A DNA stretch of 64,000 nt. It comes from Onthophagus taurus. Lineage: Eukaryota; Arthropoda; Insecta; Coleoptera; Scarabaeidae. The stretch is taken from contig NC_091968.1 in the NCBI RefSeq assembly GCF_036711975.1, positions 744,001-808,000 on the forward strand, given 5' to 3'. Both the position numbers and the translations under genes were made by a program. Positions 33,634-45,600 of this stretch are shown here, in pieces. The notes under the pieces were generated by a model. That model was not told the origin of the DNA and searched no databases. It worked only from the letters and a program-made list of their open reading frames with translations. Within the stretch, counting starts at the first letter, position 1. Every line of letters starts with the position of its first letter.

Positions 33634-36600
33634 TTAGACACTAAAAGGATATTCTCTAAAAACCTTTTCAATATCAATTTCATTTTTAGTTTTTTCCGGG
33701 CAAACAAAAATTAACATTGAAGTGCATCTCGAGGCCATAATATAAGTTCTTTTCCGATCCTCGCAATCTTTTGTGTCATAATCGTCCTCATCAAAAACTA
33801 AAACGACAACGGTAAATTCGATCCCCTTAGTTTTGAGAGCCCACGAAATCAAGAAGTCGTTCACTCCTTTTTTCGTGATGAATGTCTCAATTTCTCCAAC
33901 TGCTCGGGGGCGATAACCGTTTTCGACAAAATGTCGGTCGATTTCTTCGTTGAATACTTTGGGATTGAGGGAGTCGTTTAAAAAGAATGGGATGATGCAA
34001 ATATCGTTCGGTTTGAATCCTTTTGATCCGCAAAGATCGATGATTAATTTTACCGTTAAATTTAAAGGGTAGCGTTTGGGTCGGTTCAAATCGGTGTTTA
34101 ACCAAAAAATTGGTGGACCGGAAATGTGATGGCCCAAGGAAATGTTTGGTATATTAATGTTGTTTAAGATCTTTTGTGGTAAATTAGGCATTGGATTTGA
34201 ATAGAATTGTTTAAAAATATTAAAAATATATCCGGTTGATCGCATAACTTTCGATAAAATAATCGATGGGGTTTTTAATAAATTTGGGGAATGTCTTGGT
34301 AAAAACAAAGAAGCTTGATGCATATCAACTAAAAACCACAACTCCCCCCAATCTTGATTAATATGACTTATCTTATTTCCATCTTGGTATTTTTGAAAAA
34401 TCGTAGATAAAGTTGTCGTCATGATTTCTTTGTCAAAAGCCAAACAAATAGCTTCAGCTTCGTCCATAAAAACGTGTTTGTAATTTCGCTCGTTTAAACG
34501 CATAAACCCCGATTGGGAGATATAAAAACGAGTTGTATCAACAAATTGTTTTATCTTGAGAATTTTTAATTTTTCTTCGACTTCACATCTAAAAATTTAA
34601 TTTTCAAGGACTAATTGTTTTCATTTATTTATTTTTACCGTATCCCCGGCCAATAACAAATATATAAAGCTCGATTTTCGTCGTTTAATCTCCCTTGATA
34701 AAATAGTTCCTCCAATTTTTTTAATATTAATAAAGTTTTTCCGGTTCCAGCAGCACCATGTACCACCAAAGGTTTTCCTTTTTCCATCTTACAAACGTTA
34801 CTGTTTAAAAGCTCGAGTTGTTCTTGATTTAATAAAGCTAACATTCCTTCGTTTATTTCGTCGACAAAAACTCCACAACTTAAAACAATATATCTGCAAG
34901 AAAAAAAATTCACTTTTTAATCAAAATTATAAATAAATGATTTGTGTATTTTAAAAAAACTAAAAAAGTGTTGCGAAAAGGTATTTGACAATTTAATAAA
35001 AAACATATAAGGTATAACATTAAATTTGGTTTGTTCATTTGGAGGATTGAAAGACACTGTGTCTTTCATTCTTTCAATTTGTTATTGTCATTACATTGTT
35101 TAATTTTTGAAATTTTAATGGCATTGGTGTACAATATACAGCTGCTGAAGGTTCTAATGGGATGTGTCCATTAGTTCTGACTATTGGGAAATCCTTAAGA
35201 ATCAGCAAACTAGCAGATATTGAACATTGGGTTCCTTTTACTTGAGTTTTGACATAGTAAATTTTTCCTTTTCCTTAGTAGACGTCGTTTTCTTAACATA
35301 TTGTGTATAATGATCAATGAATATTGGTACAGATAGTAACTTAGTTATTCCAATATGAGAAGCTAGAATTTGTACTCTCTTTCTGGATATTCCATGAAAT
35401 TCACAAAATGTGTTTTTGCATACTTTAAGTTTTGTTGTTTCGATTCGTATTTATAAAGAAATGAAAAATATTTAAAATTTTAGAACACTTACTATAAGTA
35501 ATAGAAGATGAGTATTTAAAAAAAGATACGTACTTACAACCTAAACGTTAGATATACTGCGACGTTTTCCTGTTCTTTTTTATTTCCGATGCTATTAAAG
35601 TTTGTAAGGATAACATCCCGAATTTCTGGGTTAACTTTGTCAAAATATTGTGGTTTACATTGGCAGGTTTTTCCAGTTACACGAGTAACTGGAAAAATGT
35701 ACTCTTCTCCTCTTACTCTTTTAGATTTTCTAGAATTACGTTCCCATTTTTCTTTATTTAAACATTTTCTCTTTTAGAAGGAGCTCGAAATTTGAAATCG
35801 ATTGAAAGACACTGTGTCTTTCAATCCTCCAAATGAACAAACCAAATTTAATGTTATACCTTATATGTTTTTTTACAATTTAATTTTAATGTTTGATTTG
35901 TTATTTATATTTTTATAGATTTAACGTAATTTTAACGCCATTTAAAAAAAATTTTATTATATCTTGAATTCATTTTAACATGGTTTTTCCTTTGGAAAAC
36001 TATTGTTTTTTATATGTTTTGCTTGGTTTGTGATCCTTCTTACGGTTCCTGACGCTTGTCGCTGAAGATGGGAATAATTTCCTGAAACATGTACGACTGT
36101 ATATTTAAATAAAGCAAGTAGAAGTTATTTTATTAATTAAGATAAAGCCTTAAAATGTGGAATATTGGATTAGTACCTATCAAAGGATCTTTGCCTGCAG
36201 AAAAATGTTTGATTGATCTTGTGGAAACAAAACTCGAGCAATTTAAGTTAAGCTTAAAAAATGACATTGTTTCGATCACAACAGATGGAGCCAATGTAAT
36301 GGTTAAATTGGGAAAATTAATACAGCCACTACAGCAATTATGCTTTGCTCATGGCATTCAACTTGCAATGATTTATTTTAAAATTGTACAAAAATTTGAC
36401 CGCGTTATACATCACTTGACATTTTATTGTATTTAGAGATTTTCATGATGTCTGTTAGGTAAAGGTGTAACTTATCTTAGAAAAAATGCAGAATACCGAA
36501 AGACCTAAAATACCATTTGTTTTAAAGGATAAAGCTAAGCGCCAATCACGTTATCGTATAATAAGTCCCATTTGCATCATACGTCTAAGAATCGACTTAG

Positions 36601-39600
36601 ATATGACACTTAGATACACCAAGAAATTCTACGATAGAAAAAATAGATGAACCCACAATTTCGGACCAGTGTCGTTTTATAAAATTAAAAGTTTATGTCT
36701 TTTATTTTATATAAAAGTTAAGTCTAACTAGTTTTGGCCCTTAGCCATCTTCAGAGACTCTACAAATAGATTAACATCTCTCATCTTATCCATTTTACAA
36801 ACGACAGCGGTAAGTAGCGCTAGTTAGCATAAGATATCACTATATTGCATATTTTTATTGCACTAAAACTAGAACTAACACTAGACCTAGAACTAGAATC
36901 ATTCGGGTGTAGCCGTCGCGAGAACCGTGGGACTAAATCCGAATGGTTCTAGTTTATTGAACTAAAACTAGAACGAGAACTAGAAACATTTCGGTTGAAA
37001 AAAACTTTCAGTTATCAATGTCAACTTTAATTTTATTATTATATTCGTAATCTTCATAAAATAACCGTTAAAGTGAGTCCGAAAACATGACGCATTTCTC
37101 TCAAAAAACCGAAAAGTTCGAACTTTCAACTATTAATTTTGACATATTTGTCAACTTCATAAAAAATCCTTTAAAATGAGTCCAAACTCGATATATTTAA
37201 CTTTGATATTAATGGAGATACAATCAGTTCCGGTTTGAAACGTCAACGTCAATTTTGACATATTTGTCATCTTCTTTAAAAAACTTTTAAAATGAGACCA
37301 CTTATCTCAAAAAACAAGAAGTTTGAATAAAAAACATTAAACCCGAAGTTAGCAACAATGAACATAGCAATTTAATTTTTAAATATTAATACCAACCTTA
37401 ATTTTTGATTTTTTTTTATTATATTTTTGTTTTTGTGGCGAATATTAAGACATTTTATAAAAATTAAGAATATGTCAAAACGACATTGACATTTCAAATT
37501 GGAAATTGCTTATATCTCGAGTAATATTGGAATTAAACGTATCATATTTGGACTTATTTTAAAGGATTTTTCACGAGGATTACAAATATGTCAAAATTGA
37601 CGTTGACATTCTTAACCGGAAGTTGACCATAACTTCATTAATATTGAAGATAAATATGTCGTGTTTGTACTCATTTTAAAGGATTTTTAATGAAGATTAC
37701 AAATATGTCAAAATTGAGTCCAAACTCGACATATTTAACTTTGATATTAATGAAGATACAATCACTTCCGGTTTGAAACGTCAACGTCAATTTTGACATA
37801 TTTGCCATCTTCTTTAAAAATCCATTAAAATGTGTACAAAGATGACACACTAATCTCAAAAAACAAGAAGTTTGAATAAAAAACATTAAACCCGAAGTTA
37901 GCAACAATGTAGATAGCAATTTAATTTTTAAATATTAATACCAACCTTAATTTTTGATTTATTTTTATTATATTTTTGTTTTTGTGACGAATATTAAGAC
38001 ATTTTATAAAAATTAAGAATATGTCAAAATGACATTGACATTTCAAATTGGAAATGCTTATATCTCGAGTAATATTGGAATTAAACGTAACATGTTTGGA
38101 CTTATTTTAAAGGATTTTTCACGACAATTACAAGTATGTCAAAATTGACGTTGACATTCTTAACCGGAAGTTGACCATAACTTCATTAATATTGAAGATA
38201 AATGTCGTGTTTGTACTCATTTTAAAGGATTTTTAATAAAAATTACAAATATGTTAAAATTGAGGTTGACATTTTAAACCTGAAGTTAGTTATCATATAA
38301 TAGAACTTTTATAACTGAAGTTAATCTAGTGTTAGTCACTTTTCAGCACTTTCTTTTTATTTTTAACGTGTTTTTTGGGTCATTTCACATTGATTAAAAA
38401 AAAATCGTCGATTTTTAAGCCACATGATGATGCTGCAATTTTTCCAAGTTTCTTAATATTTATTTTGTTAAAAAAGAGCGTTCTTAAATTTTAACCTGTA
38501 AACTTGTAACACTTCGTCCTTAATTTCATTTTACAACTTTTTAAACTTTAATTTTGTAAATTATCTATTGATCTTTTTTAACAAAAGAAAAAGAAATATT
38601 AAGAAACTTGTTTGTAAAATAGATAGGATGAGGGATGTTAATCTATTTCTAGAGTCTCTGAAGGTGGCCAAGGGCCGAAACTAGTTAAACTTAAATTCTA
38701 TATAAAACAGAAACCAGTTGAAAAGTACAAAATCAAACTCTAGATAATTTTCTATAACATCATTTTAACTCTAGTATTTGTGATAAAATTTATGCCACGA
38801 CTTACAGAAACACCCTGTATAATCGTAAAACGACTGACCAAGCGGATTCTGTGCTTGTGATAGCTGTCATCACTGTTCTGTGATAAACATAGATAGGCAC
38901 CAAACAATTTTCAATAGTTTGCACTGAGAGAAATGGATTGTGCTATGCACTAAAAATATACTATAACGTAATATAATATTTAATACGTTAGTGACAGCGA
39001 GACGGGATTGTACTGAAGCTTATAAATATAATGAATATAATACAATGAATTGCTGCATGTATACAATGAATTACTGCATGTATAATATTTTTTCTATAAT
39101 ACGATTCGTACAATCTATTTCTCTCAGTGTGAGCGTGTCTATTCTGAGAATTCTCAACATTGTTCATTTGTCGCTTAGTCAAGTGAAGCATAGCGCGGTC
39201 CAATTATGAAACTGAAACACTGAAACCGATGGCAGTACGAGTAGCAGCGAGGACGACTACAATAGTGACAATACTGAAGACGGTGGTTTTGAGTTAATTG
39301 AAGACGTTGAACAATTATCCTTTAATTTAAACTATCACGGGAACATTGACAAACTGGTAACTGAAGTACGGAAGATTGTCAAATTATTTCGTCGCTCTCC
39401 TTTAAAAAACAGTGTTCTGCAGAACTATGTAAAAGGGAAACATTGCAAGAAGTTAAAATTTATTTTAGATTGTAAAACGCGATGGAACAGCTTAGCTCAA
39501 ATGTTAGAACGGGACTGTATTCATCAATTGACTTTGAAGTTCTACAAGGAGTTGTAAAGTGTCTTGAAACTATTAAACTCACAATGTTGGCGGTATGTAG

Positions 39601-42600
39601 ACGTGATGCCAACTCACATCATAGACTTATGTTTCAAGAACTTTCAAAAATTAATACTTCATTTAATAGAGCCTTGTAATCTGAATTAAAGTACCGCATA
39701 AATGAACGAAGAACAGTAACATCAAGTGCGTTGAGCTATCTCTGTAATTCGCTTAAATATATAGAAAGGTAAGATGATTTACTTTTTGATCATCCAGATA
39801 CTATGGAAATATCTCACTTTTTTTTAATTCATACAAAGATTATCACCAATATCATCGCCAACAAGGCAAGATGAAGACGATATTCCGCTGTCCTATCTTA
39901 AAAACAATCAACAAGGTAATGAAGTATCATTAGCAGAAAAATTAAATAGGATATTTGAAAATGCAATGTCTACGTCCACCAGCACGAGAGCAATATCACC
40001 ACTTCAAACTGGAGCAATAAAAAAATGTATTAATTACAATAATCAAAGACGAAATGGTCTTTTTTTGCAATGGACATTTTTTGCAAACATATTTTGATTT
40101 CGGGACTATTTTCAATTGTACACCCTAAAGGTAATTTGACTTTCTATTTTAATAGAGATGGGAAGAAGAGGACCAAATCTGTTGAAGCATGATTTGAGAA
40201 GACTAATAACAAGTAACCAGTTTTGAAGTTGGGAACTCCATCTCATTTCTTAAACAACTCAAAAACCCTTTTAACATATCTTCTACTTAAACTTTTTTAA
40301 TCCATCCTCAAAATAGTTATAAAAACTTATCGACATAAATCTATCCGGGATTGGTTTTTTATTGTTTTTTTTAATCAACCTTCATGGCATCAACTTTGAT
40401 GTATCTCCCGATTGGATCGCGATAAATAATAAAAATTCCAACGCGCGGACGTTAAGTCCGCAAACTGCCCTCGCCTTATAAAGATCAATGCTCGAGGAAC
40501 GGCGCGACAAAAAAACGTTCGGAAACGCTACGTTAGATTGTCGTCAAAGTCGGAGAGGCATTAGGTTTACGTTCTTTTTTTCTTAAGAAACATTTTCTCG
40601 TCGTCGTCGTTGGAGGAGTTTATTTTATGGTTCCGGTGAAACGTCCAACAGGCAACGTTAATTAATTCTCAAACAGTCTCATCACCTTTTCACGTACAGA
40701 GTACATCAAAAATTATTTATAATCAAATAAAAAGTTTTTTTTAAGTACGGTTCTGGTTTTTTTTCTTGGGAAACAATAAGGCGAGATGTTGGAATACGCG
40801 CACGTCGCGGTTTTTTTAAACTTGTACAGCTCGTCGAAACGGCCGTAGTTGGAATCGCGCTGTAGATGGCGTTAATGGCTCGTATGTACAGGTCCGGCTC
40901 GCGCTTTGTGGAAAAACGATTTATCCGGTCGGTTAACGGCCCATTAAAATCCTAGACGAAAAAAGTGCCATAATAGAGGCCGGCATCTCGAGAAATGACC
41001 GTGTAACGACTCTTTGAGGATCTCTTGAGCTTTACCAAGAACGATTTCTTCTTTCATTCAATTTTTTTTTCTACTTAGCCGTCTTGAGAGACGTGTGGCT
41101 AAACCCGCATGTTTTCAGTTCTCGGTCTAATGTTAGTTCTAGTTTTACACTAGCACTATCACTAGAACTAACACAAGACCTAGAACTAGAATCATTCGGG
41201 TTTAGCCGAGTTGAGAGATGTGCGACCAAACCTGAATGTATATAGTTCTCTGTCTAGTATTACTAGACTCTAGTGCACTATCACTAGAACTAACAAAAGA
41301 CCTAGAACTAGAATAATTCGGGTTTAGCCCTCTTGAGACACGTGCGGCTAAATCCACATCTTTCTAGTTCTCGATCTAGTATTACTTCTAGTGGCAGTGG
41401 TAGGTAGCACTAGTTAACATATGATATTACTATGTTGCATATTGTTATTGAACTAAAACTAAAACCATCACTAGAACTAACACAAGATCTAGAACTAGAA
41501 TCATTCGGGTTTAGCCGCACGTCTCTCAAGACGGCTAAACCCGAATGATTCTAGTTCTAGGTCTTGTGTTAGTTCTAGTGATAGTACTAGTGTAAAACTA
41601 GAACTAACACTAGATCTTATGTTAGTTCTAGTGATAGTTTTAGTTCAATAACAATATGCAACATAGTAATATCATATGTTAACTAGTGCTACCTACCACT
41701 GCCACTAGAAGTAATACTAGATCGAGACCTAGAAAGATGTGGATTTAGCCGCACGTGTCTCAAGAGGGCTAAACCCGAATTATTCTAGTTCTAGGTCTTG
41801 TGTTAGTTCTAGTGATAGTACTAGTGTAAAACTAGAACTAACACAAGATCTAGAACTAGAATCATTCGGGTTTAGCCGTCTTGAGAGACGTGCGGCTAAA
41901 CCCGAATGTTTCTAGTTCTCAGTCTAATGTTAGTTCTAGTTTTACACTAGCACTATCACTAGAACTAACACAAGACCTAGAACTAGAATCATTCGGGTTT
42001 AGCCGAGTTGAGAGATGTGCGACCAAACCTGAATGTATATAGTTCTCTGTCTAGTATTACTAGACTCTAGTGCACTATCACTAGAACTAACAAAAGACCT
42101 AGAACTAGAATAATTCGGGTTTAGCCCTCTTGAGACACGTGCGGCTAAATCCACATCTTTCTAGTTCTCGATCTAGTATTACTTCTAGTGGCAGTGGTAG
42201 GTAGCACTAGTTAACATATGATATTACTATGTTGCATATTGTTATTGAACTAAAACTAAAACTATCACTAGAACTAACACAAGATCTAGAACTAGAATCA
42301 TTCGGGTTTAGCCGCACGTCTCTCAAGACGGCTAAACCCGAATGATTCTAGTTCTAGATCTTGTGTTAGTTCTAGTTTTACACTAGTACTATCACTAGAA
42401 CTAACACAAGACCTAGAACTAGAATCATTCGGGTTTAGCCGTCTTGAGAGACGTGCGGCTAAACCCGAATGTTTCTAGTTCTCGGTCTAATGTTAGTTCT
42501 AGTTTTACACTAGCACTATCACTAGAACTAACACAAGACCTAGAACTAGAATCATTCGGGTTTAGCCGAGTTCAGAGATGTGCGACCAAACCTGAATGTA

Positions 42601-45600
42601 TCTAGTTCTCGGTCTAGTATTAGTTCTAGTTTTACACTAGCACTATCACTAGAACTAACAAAAGACCTAGAACTAGAATAATTCGGGTTTAGCCCTCTTG
42701 AGACACGTGCGGCTAAATCCACATCTTTCTAGTTCTCGATCTAGTATTACTTCTAGTGGCAGTGGTAGGTAGCACTAGTTAACATATGATATTACTATGT
42801 TGCATATTGTTATTGAACTAAAACTAAAACCATCACTAGAACTAACACAAGATCTAGAACTAGAAACATTCGGGTTTAGCCGCACGTCTCTCAAGACGGC
42901 TAAACCCGAATGATTCTAGTTCTAAGTCTTGTGTTAGTTCTAGTGATAGTACTAGTGTAAAACTTCTAGAAAATTCTAGTTCTAGGTCTTGTGTTAGTTC
43001 TAGTGATAATACTAGTGTAGAACTAGAACTAACACAAGATCTAGAACTAGAATCATTCGGGTTTAGCCGTCTTGAGAGACGTGCGGCTAAACCCGAATGT
43101 TTCTAGTTCTCGGTCTAATGTTAGTTCTAGTTTTACACTAACACTATCACTAGAACTAATACAAGACCTAGAACTAGAATCATTCGGGTTTAACCATACT
43201 GAGAGACGTGCGGTTAAACCCGAATGTTTCTAGACGGCCGACAACATCTCTTTCCTAGTGTAATTTTTGCTTAAAACTGACCATTAGCAACCCTTTTTTT
43301 GACGCTTCAATTTGAAAACACTCCTCCGAATTAAAAAATAGAGTATAGATACTCTGTTTTATGAAGTCAAGAAATTTGATCATAACTTAAAAATTAATAA
43401 GAAATTAATAAATCTTTTTTTTGATTTACCTATTTAATAAAGTATTAAAATAATCTTCCCCAATTGATTTCGTCGTTAAAACGTAATCTAAAAACCATTG
43501 ATTAAAATATTCTTGTTTCGATAAAGTTTCTTCAAAAACGTGTAAATTAGGTTCATCTTTCCATCGTTTTATAATTTGGTGTTTAGGGTCACGCGTTAAA
43601 GAGGACAAAAAAGGCCACATAATATACATTTGGATTGCATGTTGTTCGGAAATTCCCAAAAATTTTAATAAAACCTCCAAATGATCTCTTAATTGATGCT
43701 GGGCTGACCTTTTATTATTTTTGATGACCTTTGCATCGCTTGTAACTTCTAAATCTTTTATTGATGCGTTAGAATCGTGTGTTGATTTAACTTCGATTAA
43801 AACAACATGGATGTTATCTATAAAAAATTTATTTTAAATTTAATTTTTTAATAAAATATAACTTACTATGATATTTAATAAATAACACAAAATCGTGTTC
43901 TCTAATCATTAATTTTCCATCTCGTTGATTCCTAAATGAACGCCCGGCGTAAGATGCACTATGAAAGAATATTAACCAAAGCCCTTTGATTCGATTTTCA
44001 CTTTTCAACCCACGAAGTCTATCAAAAATAACCTTCTCCGCTAAAATCGCTTGTTTTTCGCCGCTTTTTTGAAAACTTTTTGGAACGCTATGTACGGTCT
44101 CACTTGGAAATTCTCTTTTGACGAACCTAAAAAATTAGTTTCTTTTTAATTGCTGAAATGTTGGAGGGATTATTGTTAATTAATAATTAAAATGGCGTTT
44201 AATTTTATGTGATAAAATGGTGTCAATTAAAAAGTTTTAATTACGACAATTATAAGCGAAGACATCATCATGGTCTGGAGACCGAAACCGATTTTCTACA
44301 AAGTTAATGACGAATTGTCTTCGATTTCACACGTTCGTGGTCGTCCTCAACAACTAAAAACATTTTTCTTATTTTATTCCCTTTTTTTCTCTTTTAATAT
44401 TTGAAATTAAGAAACTCAACTTCTTTTCTTCTTTTATTCTTAATAGTTTGCATTGATAGAGTCATAATAATTGTAAAACCCTTAACCCAAGTCATCAGGA
44501 ACTAGTTGCAAGATATTGCCTCTTGAAGGCATGTGGTTTCAACTAGACAATTCCATTTACCATTTGTATCAGTGTAACGTTAACATTTTTACAACTATTT
44601 TCCTGATTGCGCCACTTCTTGCTTTGGAGACTAAAATTGGTCTCAGCTATCACGAGAACATCATGTTCTAAAAAAGGCGAAAATGTGATATTAATTTCCA
44701 GCGTGTATTATGACATTCTATATTTATTAACTTCTCGACTAAGGTTTCTCTATATTCTATATTGTTATTTTGACACTCTTTTAAATGATATGGAAGAGTG
44801 CTGCTAATACGAGTTATTTCCGCATTGCTGATTCCACACAAAACGATTGCTGTATATCCAGAAAAGTTGCCGAGCTGAGGGGAGCGGCGCCCCTCGTCAC
44901 CGCGACCTATTGTAACATTAGCCCCCAAAAGTTTAGGGCAAATGTAGGTCCTTAATGAACCTTAGTATTGCTCCAAGGTCTTGTTCCTTTATGTAGGTAG
45001 GTGTCAAAAGAGCTTTACTGAAAATGTTGTGTATTAGGCGACGCAATTACACGGTATATGTTCAGCCGTTTTTGACACGTCTTTGGAAAGTCGACAAGTT
45101 TGATCCTCAGCTTGTCCAATGTGGATAAGATGGTATTTTAGGGGCGCATGGCTGGTCAGAAAACCTGAAAGCGTCCTTAGATTCCCTTTACTGAGGCATA
45201 AAACGACGGAGTTATCATACTGTTTATCTGTTCGTGACCTGGAAGTTCTTTCCAGCGTAAGGCTACCTTTGAGGCCTCCCAACTGTTGATTACTTGTTTT
45301 AGGTGTTTTTTTTTGTAGTCCTCAACCGGGTTGGGGTCCTCTTTGGCCAGCTTGTCCGCCTTCTCATTGCCTTCAATGTCTCTGTGACCTGGAACCCATC
45401 ATAAAGTAACATCATTACCTCTAGCGAGATCTCTCAGGTTGCTGGTACACTCTCTGATCAGTGCGGAGTCATACGTATAGGCCTGAATTGGATTTAGCCA
45501 GATTGTTTGCAAATGTTTATGGATGCACCTTTCTGTCCTTTTTATAGGTTCAAAGCGGTGCAAAAATTTATAGTAAGTGCTTCTGCTTGAAAAATGGTTA

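Larger units (their letters stand above)
36660..38735. mobile_element. Foldback element with ~130-base inverted ends
   Basis: The left end (36660-36805) and right end (38600-38735) are inverted copies, containing CTAGTTTTGGCCCTTAGCC and GGGCCGAAACTAG respectively. Between them are a module shared with the hairpin arrays (36806-36860), one hairpin unit, and a 538-base tandem duplication. No protein is encoded. It interrupts the hAT at 36140-40130. Confidence 0.65.
36140..40130 (+). mobile_element. Decayed hAT transposon split by a foldback insertion
   Basis: The left part at 36155-36440 encodes VPIKGSLPAEKCLIDLVETK and NDIVSITTDGANVMVKLGKL, then QQLCFAHGIQLA, the central RNase H region of ZBED-like hAT transposases. 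The right part at 39230-39760 continues with VRKIVKLFRRSPLKNSVLQN, then KFILDCKTRWNSLAQMLERD and further decayed frames to about 40130. About 2.8 kb of other repeats lie between the parts. The dimerisation domain was not identified and the outer ends were not resolved. Confidence 0.7.

Noticed and set aside
38988-39209. Overlapping 71-72 codon frames on both strands
   Set aside because: They lie inside a 210-base MITE with perfect-looking inverted ends; the frames mirror each other and have no coding character.
41075-43240. CRISPR-like array
   Set aside because: Repeats are palindromic over nearly their whole length, have no unique spacers, and the DNA is eukaryotic.
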